Assembly: GCF_016679925.1 (NCBI RefSeq)
Contig: NZ_JAEQBW010000019.1
Coordinates: forward strand, 1-34,882
Source of the DNA: Marivirga aurantiaca
GTDB lineage: Bacteria; Bacteroidota; Bacteroidia; Cytophagales; Cyclobacteriaceae
Reading direction: 5' to 3'
DNA length: 34,882 bases
The notes under the pieces are model-generated. The model saw only the letters and a program-made list of their open reading frames with translations, was not told the origin of the DNA and made no database searches. Positions within the stretch are counted from its first letter, which is position 1; the number at the start of each line of letters is the position of its first letter. The position numbers and the translations under genes were made by a program. Positions 9,501 to 16,584 of this stretch are shown here, one piece after another.

Positions 9501-9587
9501 TTCTGTAAATGGAGCCTTAGTAAAATCAATTTCGTGCGTCCCCCGAAGTGAATTGATGTTTTGAAAAGAGATTTTTAAAATTTTCAT
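6558..9587 (-). CDS. sbcC: Exonuclease subunit SbcC (Rad50-like ATPase)
   Basis: SbcC is the ATPase of the SbcCD (Mre11-Rad50 type) complex, which opens DNA hairpins and trims blocked double-strand ends. The 1009-aa protein has Walker A GPTGSGKS at 37-44 in the N-terminal lobe. Two long coiled-coil arms flank a zinc hook, C527-P-L-C530. The C-terminal lobe has the ABC signature LSGGE near 916-920, Walker B with FIDEG near 946-950, and the switch His in ISHVD near 982. All catalytic elements are present and the length is normal. It lies 135 bases downstream of sbcD on the same strand, with a palindromic repeat between them. The start is the ATG at 9587. Confidence 0.96.
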   Translation of the reverse strand: MKILKISFQNINSLRGTHEIDFTKAPFTESSLFAITGPTGSGKSTILDVISLALFNQVPRIGKITRKEIMEKGAILTRNQKEAFAQVTYECSQGQFSSKWSIAYNRNNNLNDYELEICEADSGKIIDCKKSEVPARNEFLIGLNYDQFIKSVVLAQGEFAQFLRAKKEERGELLEKITGTGIYRSLGIRAFEKYKAISGDIRSSKERILALEIDLLESEAEKEVASELTALEKAAIPLEASIKSIEKQIELKSTIEKQALEISQLNSQKEKAAEQLLDFESAHGAKMKAHERVQKYAEGIRKWSAAKENKLSLQKDLAKLESDLSQNSIAKEDCLKVASNFIGTEVSPETIEEKIQQFSKQVSDLQQQKADKSKEYLNVKSQLERELKGIAFQLNEKSPEESLNQLRLLEASAQDEIKVLQSHLNSIDLTQIPAEKQGLLTHQERLYKAKEVDNNIKSLTAEIEKISKEEKAIVEKSATLPQEISTAKGKVELLTERFQKLSLEKENKELKASLEDHRSKLVEGEPCPLCGAMHHPFAEGLPPQDDELGAKISESSKELESWKKQLIENESKLKHNNERLDQVSINKNHLIKELETLQLYFEKIFSQFKEKEATVNWDELLEKNKFLMAKIDQFEKAQENYSSLQSAVPLHQQLNQLLKEGKSLKAELETLYTGKDIYGDANKLQQKWTTLLQEEKSLIRQKEDLRAKDLQIQNSLIELEEKLSPALTAEGYSSIGEAKEALLPEATYIELRDQKERITKSLDQLKSSIDLLQNKLVELQKSDVKKTKDELTTDLSQQRTSWKELNEKAEQLRRALKNHEENQKRIAAIQATIADKEKDNRRWKILDELIGSSTGKKFNDFAQDLSLSHLLLLANERLKDLNDRYKIDKPNKNEDDDGLVAIDEHMGGQRRSVKTLSGGETFILSLSMALALSDMASRNVEINSLFIDEGFGTLDPETLDQTLDTLERLQAESSKTIGIISHVDSLKERITTQIQLKRHGQGYSTLEIV

Positions 9588-9609
9588 GTGTATATGTTAG
9601 TTCTTAAGT

Positions 9610-9715
9610 TGCCACCCCAATATTGTCGGGGCAGGCTATGGAATTCGCGATAAATATTTATCTGGCGGTTGGTCCCGATAGCTATCGGGATTAGCCCTCG
9701 AATATTTATGCTCAT
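9610..9715. repeat. Composite palindromic repeat between sbcD and sbcC, copy 3
   Basis: The segment contains CCCC...GGGG arms around CAATATTGT (about 9613-9630), the palindrome ATAAATATTTAT (about 9650-9661), and the perfect 18-base palindrome TCCCGATAGCTATCGGGA (9673-9690). A second AATATTTAT follows near 9700. It fills nearly the whole sbcD-sbcC gap, so it would be transcribed between the two coding regions. The GCCTG-plus-CCCCGA part matches the element inside the broken tRNA copy. Confidence 0.65.
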
Positions 9716-9722
9716 TTCATAC

Positions 9723-10949
9723 TTATTCAGGTTTGGCACTTTCGGCAGATTGTACTTCTTCCAGCAGTTCATCAAAAGCCATCAGGATTTCTTTTCTGGT
9801 TTCTTCATCATATTGATGTTGTGCAATCATTTCTTCAAATACATCTTTAGGTTTTATATCCTCTAGCTGAATACTTTCCTTATAAAGCTCTGAAGCTCCT
9901 TTTAATTGATGTGCGAAGTCAGTCCGATGCTTTACAATCTCAAACCCCGTTTTATCAAAATTACTGACTAACTGATCGAATTGCATGATTTTAGTTGCAT
10001 CATAATTGTCTTCTTTTAAGATGACTTCAATTAATGTGTCTAATACCGCATGACTTTCCAGTGAGTCTAGTTTAAGCTGTAATTGCTCAATATTTCCACT
10101 GACTTTAAGCAGCTGACGAAAAGTTGGAATAGGAATACTTTCGGAATTAAAATTGTTGTCCGTATCAATAATCAGCACTCTTTTTTGATCAGCATATTCG
10201 CTGAACGAGAGTGGGATAGGGGAGCCACTGTAGAAAGTGGGCACCTGAGCTTTTACCTGTTGGGGCTTGTGGATGTGGCCCAGGGCAATATATTGGAAGT
10301 AGTTTCCAAATTGATCTGCATCAAAAGCGGCTAAATTCCCTATCTGGATATCTCTTTCACTATCGGAAGTGGAAATACCCGCTGCATATAAATGTCCCAT
10401 AGCCAAAGCAGGCAAGTTAGGATATTGCACTTTGCATACCTCTGCTGCCATTTTGAAAGTATTCTGAATCCCTTTTTGCACAGCCTCAACTCTTTCACTG
10501 TAAGTTTCTCCTTCAATGGCTGTCCTTAAATCAACATCTCTTAAAAATGGGAGGGCAGCAATCACTAATTCTGTTTTACCGACTCTATTTTCAACAGGAA
10601 TAAGTGTGTCAGAGATATCATCCGGCATCCCGCCAATTACGTGCATATCCAGTGCTTTCAATATCTCACTGGGGGCATTAAGCATAGCCGGAGAATCATG
10701 ATTACCTCCTGTGAGGATAATTTTACATTTCAATTCCCGAAGTTGTACCAAAGCCTGGTAAAATTGTTTCCTCGATTCAGAAGAAGGATTGGCCAGGTCA
10801 AATACATCACCAGAGACCAATAAAACTTCAACAGAATATTCCTTAATGGCTTTACAAAGCCAATTGATAAACAGATCAAAATCCTGAGACAGATCGTGCT
10901 TATGTAATTTTTTACCAATATGCCAATCTGCAGTATGGAGAATTTTCAT
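9723..10949 (-). CDS. sbcD: Exonuclease subunit SbcD (Mre11-like nuclease)
   Basis: SbcD is the metallophosphoesterase nuclease of the SbcCD complex and cuts DNA ends and hairpins with two Mn ions. Its 408 aa carry all the phosphoesterase motifs: D8-W-H10, G47-D48, G81-G-N83-H84-D, G185-H186 and G224-H225-I-H227. The C-terminal part is the capping and SbcC-binding region. It is upstream of sbcC in the same direction, as expected for the operon, and the ATG at 10949 lies at the start of the conserved KILHTADWH block. Confidence 0.96.
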   Translation of the reverse strand: MKILHTADWHIGKKLHKHDLSQDFDLFINWLCKAIKEYSVEVLLVSGDVFDLANPSSESRKQFYQALVQLRELKCKIILTGGNHDSPAMLNAPSEILKALDMHVIGGMPDDISDTLIPVENRVGKTELVIAALPFLRDVDLRTAIEGETYSERVEAVQKGIQNTFKMAAEVCKVQYPNLPALAMGHLYAAGISTSDSERDIQIGNLAAFDADQFGNYFQYIALGHIHKPQQVKAQVPTFYSGSPIPLSFSEYADQKRVLIIDTDNNFNSESIPIPTFRQLLKVSGNIEQLQLKLDSLESHAVLDTLIEVILKEDNYDATKIMQFDQLVSNFDKTGFEIVKHRTDFAHQLKGASELYKESIQLEDIKPKDVFEEMIAQHQYDEETRKEILMAFDELLEEVQSAESAKPE

Positions 10950-11094
10950 ATAGAATTCAAAGGTTATGCTATAAACAATTAGTAGGTAAACTTACAATTT
11001 TGATTGCTATTATTTCAAAAGAAAAATTTATTATGAGGCATTAAGGGTATCTTTAGTTTAACTTAGTTGTTTTATTACTTTTGATCTCAAAGTT

Positions 11095-11165
11095 TTTTCA
11101 CGACTTATCCCGATCGGAAGAAGCCACGGAGTTTTTCTTGTGCCCTTTGTGGTTAACTAGAGTGT
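11095..11165. repeat. Intergenic CACAAAGG-type repeat remnant
   Basis: Between the sbcD start and the end of the sensor kinase gene lies CCGATCGG followed by CCACGGAGTTTTTCTTGTG and CCCTTTGTGGTTAAC. The CCTTTGTGGT core recurs at 15069-15078, with a related ACCACAAAAG at 15139. Strings of this kind are frequent intergenic repeats in this phylum. No gene is seen here. Confidence 0.4.
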
Positions 11166-11176
11166 CATCCAACTTA

Positions 11177-14100
11177 TTACCCCTTCAAAGGAAACTCAAT
11201 AGTAAACCTGGTAAATTCAAATTCTTCGCTTTCGCATTTAAGTTTTCCCCCAATTTTTTCTACTGCAACCTTAACCAAATATAAGCCAAGTCCATTCCCA
11301 ATTGATTTTTCAGAACCTCTAAAGAACATTTCAAATATTCTAGGAAGTTGCTTTTCGGGTATTCCAACGCCATTATCTTCTATGGATAGGTAGAAAGTAT
11401 TTTCTTTTCGGACTGTGCTCAACTTTATTTCTTGTTGCGTTTTTTGATCGTCAGCGTACATTAAAGCGTTTTCCAGCAAGTTGAGTAAGATTAATTCTAA
11501 CATCGTCTCATCTGTTTTGAGCTCGTTTTCATTCTTTAAATCAAATTGGAACTTGAATTTAGTTTGCTCTACCAACGGACTGATCTTTTCCATAACTTCC
11601 TTAAAGATTGTTGGGATATCTACAGTTCTGTATTCCACCTTTGAGTTATAGATATTGTGAACTTGAGTTAGTTTACTCAATAAAATATCCATTTCTTTGG
11701 TGGTCTTTTCAATCAAATCTAAATATTTATCCGTTTTGGTTTCAGGGTTTTCAAACCTTGCCAATGCCAATATGCCTTTGATTCTACTGATAGGCCCTTT
11801 TAAATCGTGAGAGGTTTTATAAGTGAATGTATCTAAATCCTTATTTGTTTGCTGTAGTTTTCGAATTGTGTCTTTTATCTTGGCAGTTCTTTTTTCCACC
11901 CTTTCCTCTAAAGCATGATTGAGTTCCTGGAGTTTATTATTGATTGCTAAAACTTCCTCTTGTGAGCTTTCCAGTTCTTGATTTTTCTCTAAAATATCAT
12001 CTCGCTGTTGGCTAATCTCTTCGTTCAGATTTGACATTTTCAACAGTTGCTTCTCAATAACTTTTTTCTGTTGAATTACCTCAAAAGTACGGTCAGCTAC
12101 TATCAATTTCAGTCTTTTTCTATGTTGGCGAACTCTATAAGTATAGGCCAACATCAAAAGCCAAATAATACTGACGATTATTATGCTAAAGAAAAAGTAA
12201 GCCCAGGTAGTCTGATACCAGGGAGGTAAGATTTCAAATTTGTAAATAGCCGTTTTACCTTCTGTATCGTAAATGTTTTTCGATTTTACTTTAAACTGAT
12301 ATTTGCCAGCCGGCAGGTTGGTGTATTCCTTATTGTTCATGCCTGACCATCCTGACCATTCCTTATCAAAGCCCTGAAGGAGATAGGAGAATTGATTTCT
12401 TTCCGGCTGTTCATAATAAAGCGCACTAAATTCAAATTTGATATTATTATCAGAAAATTTGATTTTAGGAACAGATGCATCAGGTTGATCAATTATTAAG
12501 GTTGGTATGCTATCCGAAGACCTAAATTCCTTATATAATCCTCGCGATAAAACAGAATCATTAAGGCTCACTTTCTTGATGAAAGTATTGAAAGGGATTT
12601 CTAAATCAACTTTTACTTTTTCATCAAATCGATATAAACCTTCATTTCCTGCAATCCAAATTACGCTATCCTCCAAATAATCTACATAAATGCTAGAAAA
12701 ATCCTGAATAGGGATGGCTTTTAAGGATCTTTCCACTTTCTGATAACTACCATCTTTATTTCTTTGAAGTTTTAACACCGATTGATTTTGGGTTTGTTCA
12801 ACTATAGTTAGCCAAAAGTTCCCATTATTGTCTTGGTCTATATAATTAATATTCAGCTTTTCATCTGTGATTGTTGAATGAGGAATAAATAAATTACTCG
12901 AATCAGCTTTAGGATTTTTATTTAAAGTATAAAAACCTTTAGAGGTGGTAAACAGGATTTCATCATCAACTGACTTTAAAATATTGATGGCATTAACATC
13001 TGGGAGTCCATGACTTTGGTTAAAAAAAATCCATTTGGGATTACCATTATTTTCCTCAATCAAATAAATCCCTTCTGATTTGTAGCTGAGCCAATGCTTG
13101 GAATCTATGCTTAGGATACTGTTGCAAAAGCCACTTATTTCTGGAATGTAATCTTGTGTTTGATCAGTATCAGGTGAATATTGAATGATGCCGTTTCTGC
13201 CTGTTGTTATATACAACTTATTATTTGAGAGAAATGAATTTGTCCCTCCCTGAATAGGGATTATACTGATCAGTTGATAATCTTTGATTTTATAAAGTCC
13301 ATTATCTCCTAATACAATTACAAAATCCTTTGTGTTAAAAAGATTAAAAAGCCTGTCTTTAGAATTGTCAATTAAATTTAGGTTTTTACCCTTACTAAGG
13401 GTGTAAAGCCCATCATATGACGACAAGAAAACTTGATTATTAATATTTAATATTTTGCTGACTGTAGCATCTAAACCTAAATCTTTGCCCCAAAACATTA
13501 AATTATTAAATGCCTGTATTCTAGTAATCCCTTCTTGATGCATAGCCCAAACCCCATTCTGATTATCAGAATAGATATTGAAGGTAATATTGGTAGGTAA
13601 GCCTTTTTCAATATTGATTTTATCAATGACGGTATCTCCTATATTAAAATTGAAAACGCCTTGATTTGCTGTCGCTGCCCAGATGGGACCTTCATTATTT
13701 CGGCTTAATGAAAGTATTGAATTACCAAAAGGATATTGATCCTGAGTCTCTAATATGGAATCATTTCTAAAGATATAGCCTTTATTCTGACTGAATCCTA
13801 TAATATATTTTTCATTTGTATCAACCCCTTTAATAATATTGCCTCTTATGACTGAAGGAAGCTTTTTATTGGAACCTGAAATAGCTATTAAACTATCTTT
13901 ATTAAGTTTCAACAATTCCTGATCGAATTGTTTAATGTAGAGCTTATTTTGATGAGCAAATCCACCAATACCTCTATTTAATTGCCAATATTTAAATCCA
14001 TTTTGATTAAAACGGATAAGGTATTTAAAGGTGATAAAATAGACATCACCTCTTATACTTAAAATTTGAAGTACTTGTCCAAACCTTTTAAGTTTTAGAT

Positions 14101-14506
14101 TTTCACTTAAGGATTGATAAGATGTATTTCCAATACTGTCAATATCCAAATACCCAATTTCATCAGTACTGCCAATAAATATTCTCCCATTATGATCCTT
14201 ATGGATAGATCGTGAAAATTTTCCTCCTTTTATCTTAATAAATTGCCATTCCTTTCCATCAAATTGTAGTATCCCATTTAGATTGGAGAAGTATAATAAA
14301 TCATCGTTGGCTTGAACCATATCCCAATTTGATATTCCAGCATTATAATCTTTAGCAGAATAATGTTGCATCATAGGAGAGAAATAGGATTGACTAGTTC
14401 CATTGAAAGAATTAACATATGAAATGAAAATAAAGAAGAATAAGGCAGTAGCCTTTCTAGTTAGGGAGGTTTTGCTGATATGTAAAAGTATTCCTTTTAA
14501 ATTCAC
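11177..14506 (-). CDS. Beta-propeller sensor histidine kinase (two-component regulator propeller type)
   Basis: This 1109-aa membrane sensor kinase starts with an N-terminal signal or anchor (about 17-35). A long periplasmic region of propeller repeats of the two-component-regulator type (about 45-690) is followed by a Y_Y_Y domain (about 700-760) and one membrane helix (about 767-790). The cytoplasmic part has a coiled coil (about 805-890), the phosphoacceptor H900 in HDLKGP, an N box with N1013, DNGVG from D1044 and the GNGLGLYLVK ATP lid. Unlike hybrid (HTCS) members it has no receiver or AraC domain, and no response regulator gene is in the window. The start at 14506 is GTG; no upstream ATG was seen in frame over the stretch checked, and the signal sequence supports this start. 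The ligand is unknown; relatives often sense polysaccharide fragments. Confidence 0.93.
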   Translation of the reverse strand: MNLKGILLHISKTSLTRKATALFFFIFISYVNSFNGTSQSYFSPMMQHYSAKDYNAGISNWDMVQANDDLLYFSNLNGILQFDGKEWQFIKIKGGKFSRSIHKDHNGRIFIGSTDEIGYLDIDSIGNTSYQSLSENLKLKRFGQVLQILSIRGDVYFITFKYLIRFNQNGFKYWQLNRGIGGFAHQNKLYIKQFDQELLKLNKDSLIAISGSNKKLPSVIRGNIIKGVDTNEKYIIGFSQNKGYIFRNDSILETQDQYPFGNSILSLSRNNEGPIWAATANQGVFNFNIGDTVIDKINIEKGLPTNITFNIYSDNQNGVWAMHQEGITRIQAFNNLMFWGKDLGLDATVSKILNINNQVFLSSYDGLYTLSKGKNLNLIDNSKDRLFNLFNTKDFVIVLGDNGLYKIKDYQLISIIPIQGGTNSFLSNNKLYITTGRNGIIQYSPDTDQTQDYIPEISGFCNSILSIDSKHWLSYKSEGIYLIEENNGNPKWIFFNQSHGLPDVNAINILKSVDDEILFTTSKGFYTLNKNPKADSSNLFIPHSTITDEKLNINYIDQDNNGNFWLTIVEQTQNQSVLKLQRNKDGSYQKVERSLKAIPIQDFSSIYVDYLEDSVIWIAGNEGLYRFDEKVKVDLEIPFNTFIKKVSLNDSVLSRGLYKEFRSSDSIPTLIIDQPDASVPKIKFSDNNIKFEFSALYYEQPERNQFSYLLQGFDKEWSGWSGMNNKEYTNLPAGKYQFKVKSKNIYDTEGKTAIYKFEILPPWYQTTWAYFFFSIIIVSIIWLLMLAYTYRVRQHRKRLKLIVADRTFEVIQQKKVIEKQLLKMSNLNEEISQQRDDILEKNQELESSQEEVLAINNKLQELNHALEERVEKRTAKIKDTIRKLQQTNKDLDTFTYKTSHDLKGPISRIKGILALARFENPETKTDKYLDLIEKTTKEMDILLSKLTQVHNIYNSKVEYRTVDIPTIFKEVMEKISPLVEQTKFKFQFDLKNENELKTDETMLELILLNLLENALMYADDQKTQQEIKLSTVRKENTFYLSIEDNGVGIPEKQLPRIFEMFFRGSEKSIGNGLGLYLVKVAVEKIGGKLKCESEEFEFTRFTIEFPLKG

Positions 14507-14863
14507 TTGATAAAATATCTCTGAAATAGAAATATATAGAATATTATTGGAAATTATTAAGCCTTTATGATATATGGAGACTATTGTTAAGATTTTTTCT
14601 CAATCCTTATGTCTTAAGAAGGATGATATATTTAAATGATATTGCTTATGCTTTTGGAAATTTTTGCCGGAATAATTTAATCCCACTTAACAAAGAGAAG
14701 GAATTTCTTTTAAGTTAATGAACTTAGTATTGGACTCACTACTGGTTGTACCTACCTGTGTAGGTTTATCTTTTAAAGAATTCATGAACATATTCAGGCG
14801 AAAGGATGAAGCTGTAATTTAATTAATGGGTATTAAATTAATGTCAAGTATTCGTAGTTTTTC

Positions 14864-14891
14864 CAGCCAGGGGCTGGCCAGCCTCTGGCTG
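14864..14891. repeat. GC-rich near-perfect palindrome
   Basis: A 28-base inverted repeat centred on CTGGCCAG has outer arms CAGCCAG/CTGGCTG. One position on each side is a G-T mismatch that would be a wobble pair in RNA. It stands alone in AT-rich DNA. It could form a cruciform or a stable RNA hairpin, but no T run follows. Confidence 0.6.
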
Positions 14892-15291
14892 AGAACTGAA
14901 CTTCAAGGAAGATAATAGGACTTTTACTACTGTAGAAAATAGAAATAAAGCTTATGATTCTCTACTGATGAAAATCTGTGAGAGACTTGAGGGGATCACA
15001 ATGCGATTAAGTTAAAAATAATCTTCTAACTAGTTTATCGCTCGAGCGAAAAAAACTATTGTTTTCTCTTGTCTCCTTTGTGGTATAAGAATAATGTTAG
15101 CTTTTTCTAATAACAGTTGCACATTTCCACCACAAAAGTAACAAAAGAACATAACCCAGGTTATTTTTTAGGATCATATTAAAAGATGAGGCCTGAAGGC
15201 TTAACTAAATAGCATTGGAGGGGGATCATAGGGATGTGATTGTGTTGTGATAAGGGTGACCAGATTGGAATATTTATTTTGGTTATTTAAA

Positions 15292-15336
15292 AGAAAAAAA
15301 GACGGTAGATGTAAATAATATTACAACTACCGTCTT
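15292..15336 (-). terminator. Terminator of the small-peptide operon
   Basis: Arms AAGACGGTAG (15299-15308) and CTACCGTCTT (15327-15336) pair perfectly, with a further five pairs inside (TGTAA/TTACA). On the minus strand the stem is followed by a T-rich run. It lies 25 bases after the stop of the 168-aa gene. Confidence 0.9.
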
Positions 15337-15361
15337 AATGAAAAATTTTAAAATTGATGAA

Positions 15362-15868
15362 TTATCGCTTTAAAGCTTGAATTTTCTCTTCACTAAATTT
15401 TTCAGGGAATTCTTCGTACCATTTACTTACAGTCTCAGCTCCTAATTTGTCATAAATATAAGACAATTGTTCGCTTAACTTTTCTTGTTGAACCTTCTGA
15501 AATTTATTTTTTTCTTCCTCACTATCAAACCCTCTTATTTTTTCAGAAGCAGGGGTAGGTTCGTGGTGTACAAATAAATTCAGCTTTTCATTACAAAATT
15601 TCTGATAAGAACGTGTATGTAAAATGAAATTGTGCCACATTTCATCAATAATTATCAAAGAGTTATCTATAAAAAGACGAAAGCCTTTTTTCTCTTTAAT
15701 GTTTTCTGAAGCCAACCACAACCACTTTTTTGTTTCTTGCAAGATTTCTTCTGCTTCCTCACGGCTAACAGAATATCTTTCCATAAACCCCTCTATGATT
15801 GTAAAATCATCATAACTATCCAAAGCTGAAAGTAATTCATCATTGGTAGTGGAAATTGTATGATTCAT
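15362..15868 (-). CDS. Uncharacterised 168-aa protein with WH / FC / HH motifs (GRDP-like)
   Basis: The function is unknown. The middle of the protein reads IIDEMWHNFILHTRSYQKFC and then FVHHEPTP. This gives D75, W78-H79, H84, Y88, F91-C92 and H101-H102, a pattern resembling the D..WH...H...Y..C...HH signature of the glycine-rich-domain-containing (GRDP-like, PF07173) family; this assignment is from memory. Several of these His, Cys and Asp residues could bind a metal. The flanks are helical, including KKWLWLASE at 48-55 and a charged C-terminal end. There is no signal peptide. It is the second gene of a two-gene operon, 26 bases after a 41-aa peptide gene, with its own promoter and terminator. 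A role in modifying, guarding or responding to that peptide is inference. Confidence 0.85.
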   Translation of the reverse strand: MNHTISTTNDELLSALDSYDDFTIIEGFMERYSVSREEAEEILQETKKWLWLASENIKEKKGFRLFIDNSLIIIDEMWHNFILHTRSYQKFCNEKLNLFVHHEPTPASEKIRGFDSEEEKNKFQKVQQEKLSEQLSYIYDKLGAETVSKWYEEFPEKFSEEKIQALKR

Positions 15869-15894
15869 TTTCTTAGATTAATTCTAAAACAGAA

Positions 15895-16020
15895 TTAATT
15901 ACTAGCACATAATGTCATGCACGTTGGTTGCAAAGTATTATTTTTCTTAATAATTCTCTGTATTAACTGTTCTTTTTCTGTGTTTGCTTTAGAATTGTTT
16001 TTTGTAGTAGTAGAGTTCAT
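15895..16020 (-). CDS. 41-aa Cys-containing peptide (candidate precursor peptide)
   Basis: A small ORF from the ATG at 16018-16020 to the TAA at 15895-15897. The N-terminal ~27 residues are Thr/Asn/Lys-rich and charged with no hydrophobic stretch, like a cytoplasmic leader. The last eleven residues are QPTCMTLCASN, with two Cys four apart. The supporting evidence is positional: a perfect Bacteroidota promoter lies 40 bases upstream, the next gene starts 26 bases downstream, and a strong terminator closes the unit. This layout matches ribosomally made, modified peptides (leader plus Cys core beside a partner protein). No known modifying enzyme is present, so a small structural or regulatory peptide is also possible. 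Confidence 0.6.
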   Translation of the reverse strand: MNSTTTKNNSKANTEKEQLIQRIIKKNNTLQPTCMTLCASN

Positions 16021-16059
16021 TTCTTGTACTTTTTGGAGTTAAATTAAATTTTCAGAGCG

Positions 16060-16089
16060 CAAAGGTATGTTCTGATAATTAGTAAGCAA
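16060..16089 (-). promoter_or_regulatory. Bacteroidota-type promoter of the peptide operon
   Basis: On the minus strand TTG (16087-16089) is followed after exactly 19 bases by TACCTTTG (16060-16067). This is a perfect match to the TAnnTTTG -7 element of the phylum's primary sigma factor. Transcription would start near 16053, about 33 bases before the peptide ATG. Confidence 0.75.
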
Positions 16090-16217
16090 GAAAATCTATA
16101 ACTATTTGAAATACTGTAGTTTAACCGATTTAATAAATCATGAGATAGTTAATTTTATTACAAATATATTAATGTATAGGCTGAAAGGCGTAAGACGTGG
16201 AATGTTGAAAATGAGTG

Positions 16218-16258
16218 AGAATTATGACAAGAATTAGCTAATAATTTATCATAATTCT
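16218..16258. repeat. AT-rich inverted repeat upstream of the peptide promoter
   Basis: Perfect 10-base arms AGAATTATGA (16218-16227) and TCATAATTCT (16249-16258) enclose an AT-rich loop. It lies about 130 bases upstream of the peptide promoter and could be a regulator site or an unrelated hairpin. Confidence 0.45.
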
Positions 16259-16321
16259 TAGAAGTTGGATTTTGTAACAGCGGAATTAGCCTAATGTTTA
16301 AATGGAATTAAACCAATTAAG

Positions 16322-16545
16322 TCTTTTTCTCAGCAGGAAATAAAATGTGATTCAAAATCAATCCATAACCGGGAGAATTGGATGCAAATTTAAATTAGTT
16401 TGTGGCTCGCCCACAAAGTGCTGGTAATCTTCCGGATCATGGCTCCCATAGAAAGTCTAAAAACCTTTACCAAAATCCCGTGAATATATCGGGTTTCATC
16501 AATGGAAGAGTTTTCGCCTAGAATCACCACTTCAGGTTTTATCAG
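16322..16545 (-). pseudogene. Decayed C-terminal gene fragment downstream of dinB
   Basis: On the minus strand three consecutive pieces in different frames each read like ordinary protein: KPEVVILGENSSIDETRY, then FYGSHDPEDYQHFVGEPQ, then SPGYGLILNHILFPAEKKT ending at a TAA near 16319-16321. At least two frameshifts separate them. The coding look of each piece and the lack of an intact frame suggest the tail of a lost gene. I do not recognise the family. The rest of 16021-16584 holds only the peptide promoter and an AT-rich inverted repeat. Confidence 0.4.
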
Positions 16546-16584
16546 GCTCTTTTCCCTTGGTGCCCTTAATGGTTACATTTTCTT

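Larger units (their letters stand above)
14507..15361. other. Gene-poor region with palindromes and two minute ORFs
   Basis: No convincing gene is seen in 855 bases. The region holds two head-to-tail minute ORFs on the plus strand (14623-14718 and 14718-14822, joined as TAATG, 31 and 34 aa, unrecognised and possibly a decayed gene). It also has a small hairpin ACCTAC/GTAGGT at 14750-14765, a near-perfect GC-rich palindrome at 14864-14891 and the palindrome TCGCTCGAGCGA at 15038-15049. Repeat pieces with CCTTTGTGGT (15069) and ACCACAAAAG (15139) are present, and the terminator of the next minus-strand operon lies at the right end. Confidence 0.6.

Noticed and set aside
9212-9529. 105-codon minus-strand ORF within sbcC
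   Set aside because: It is a shifted frame of the conserved N-terminal lobe of SbcC, whose Walker A and downstream motifs are intact.
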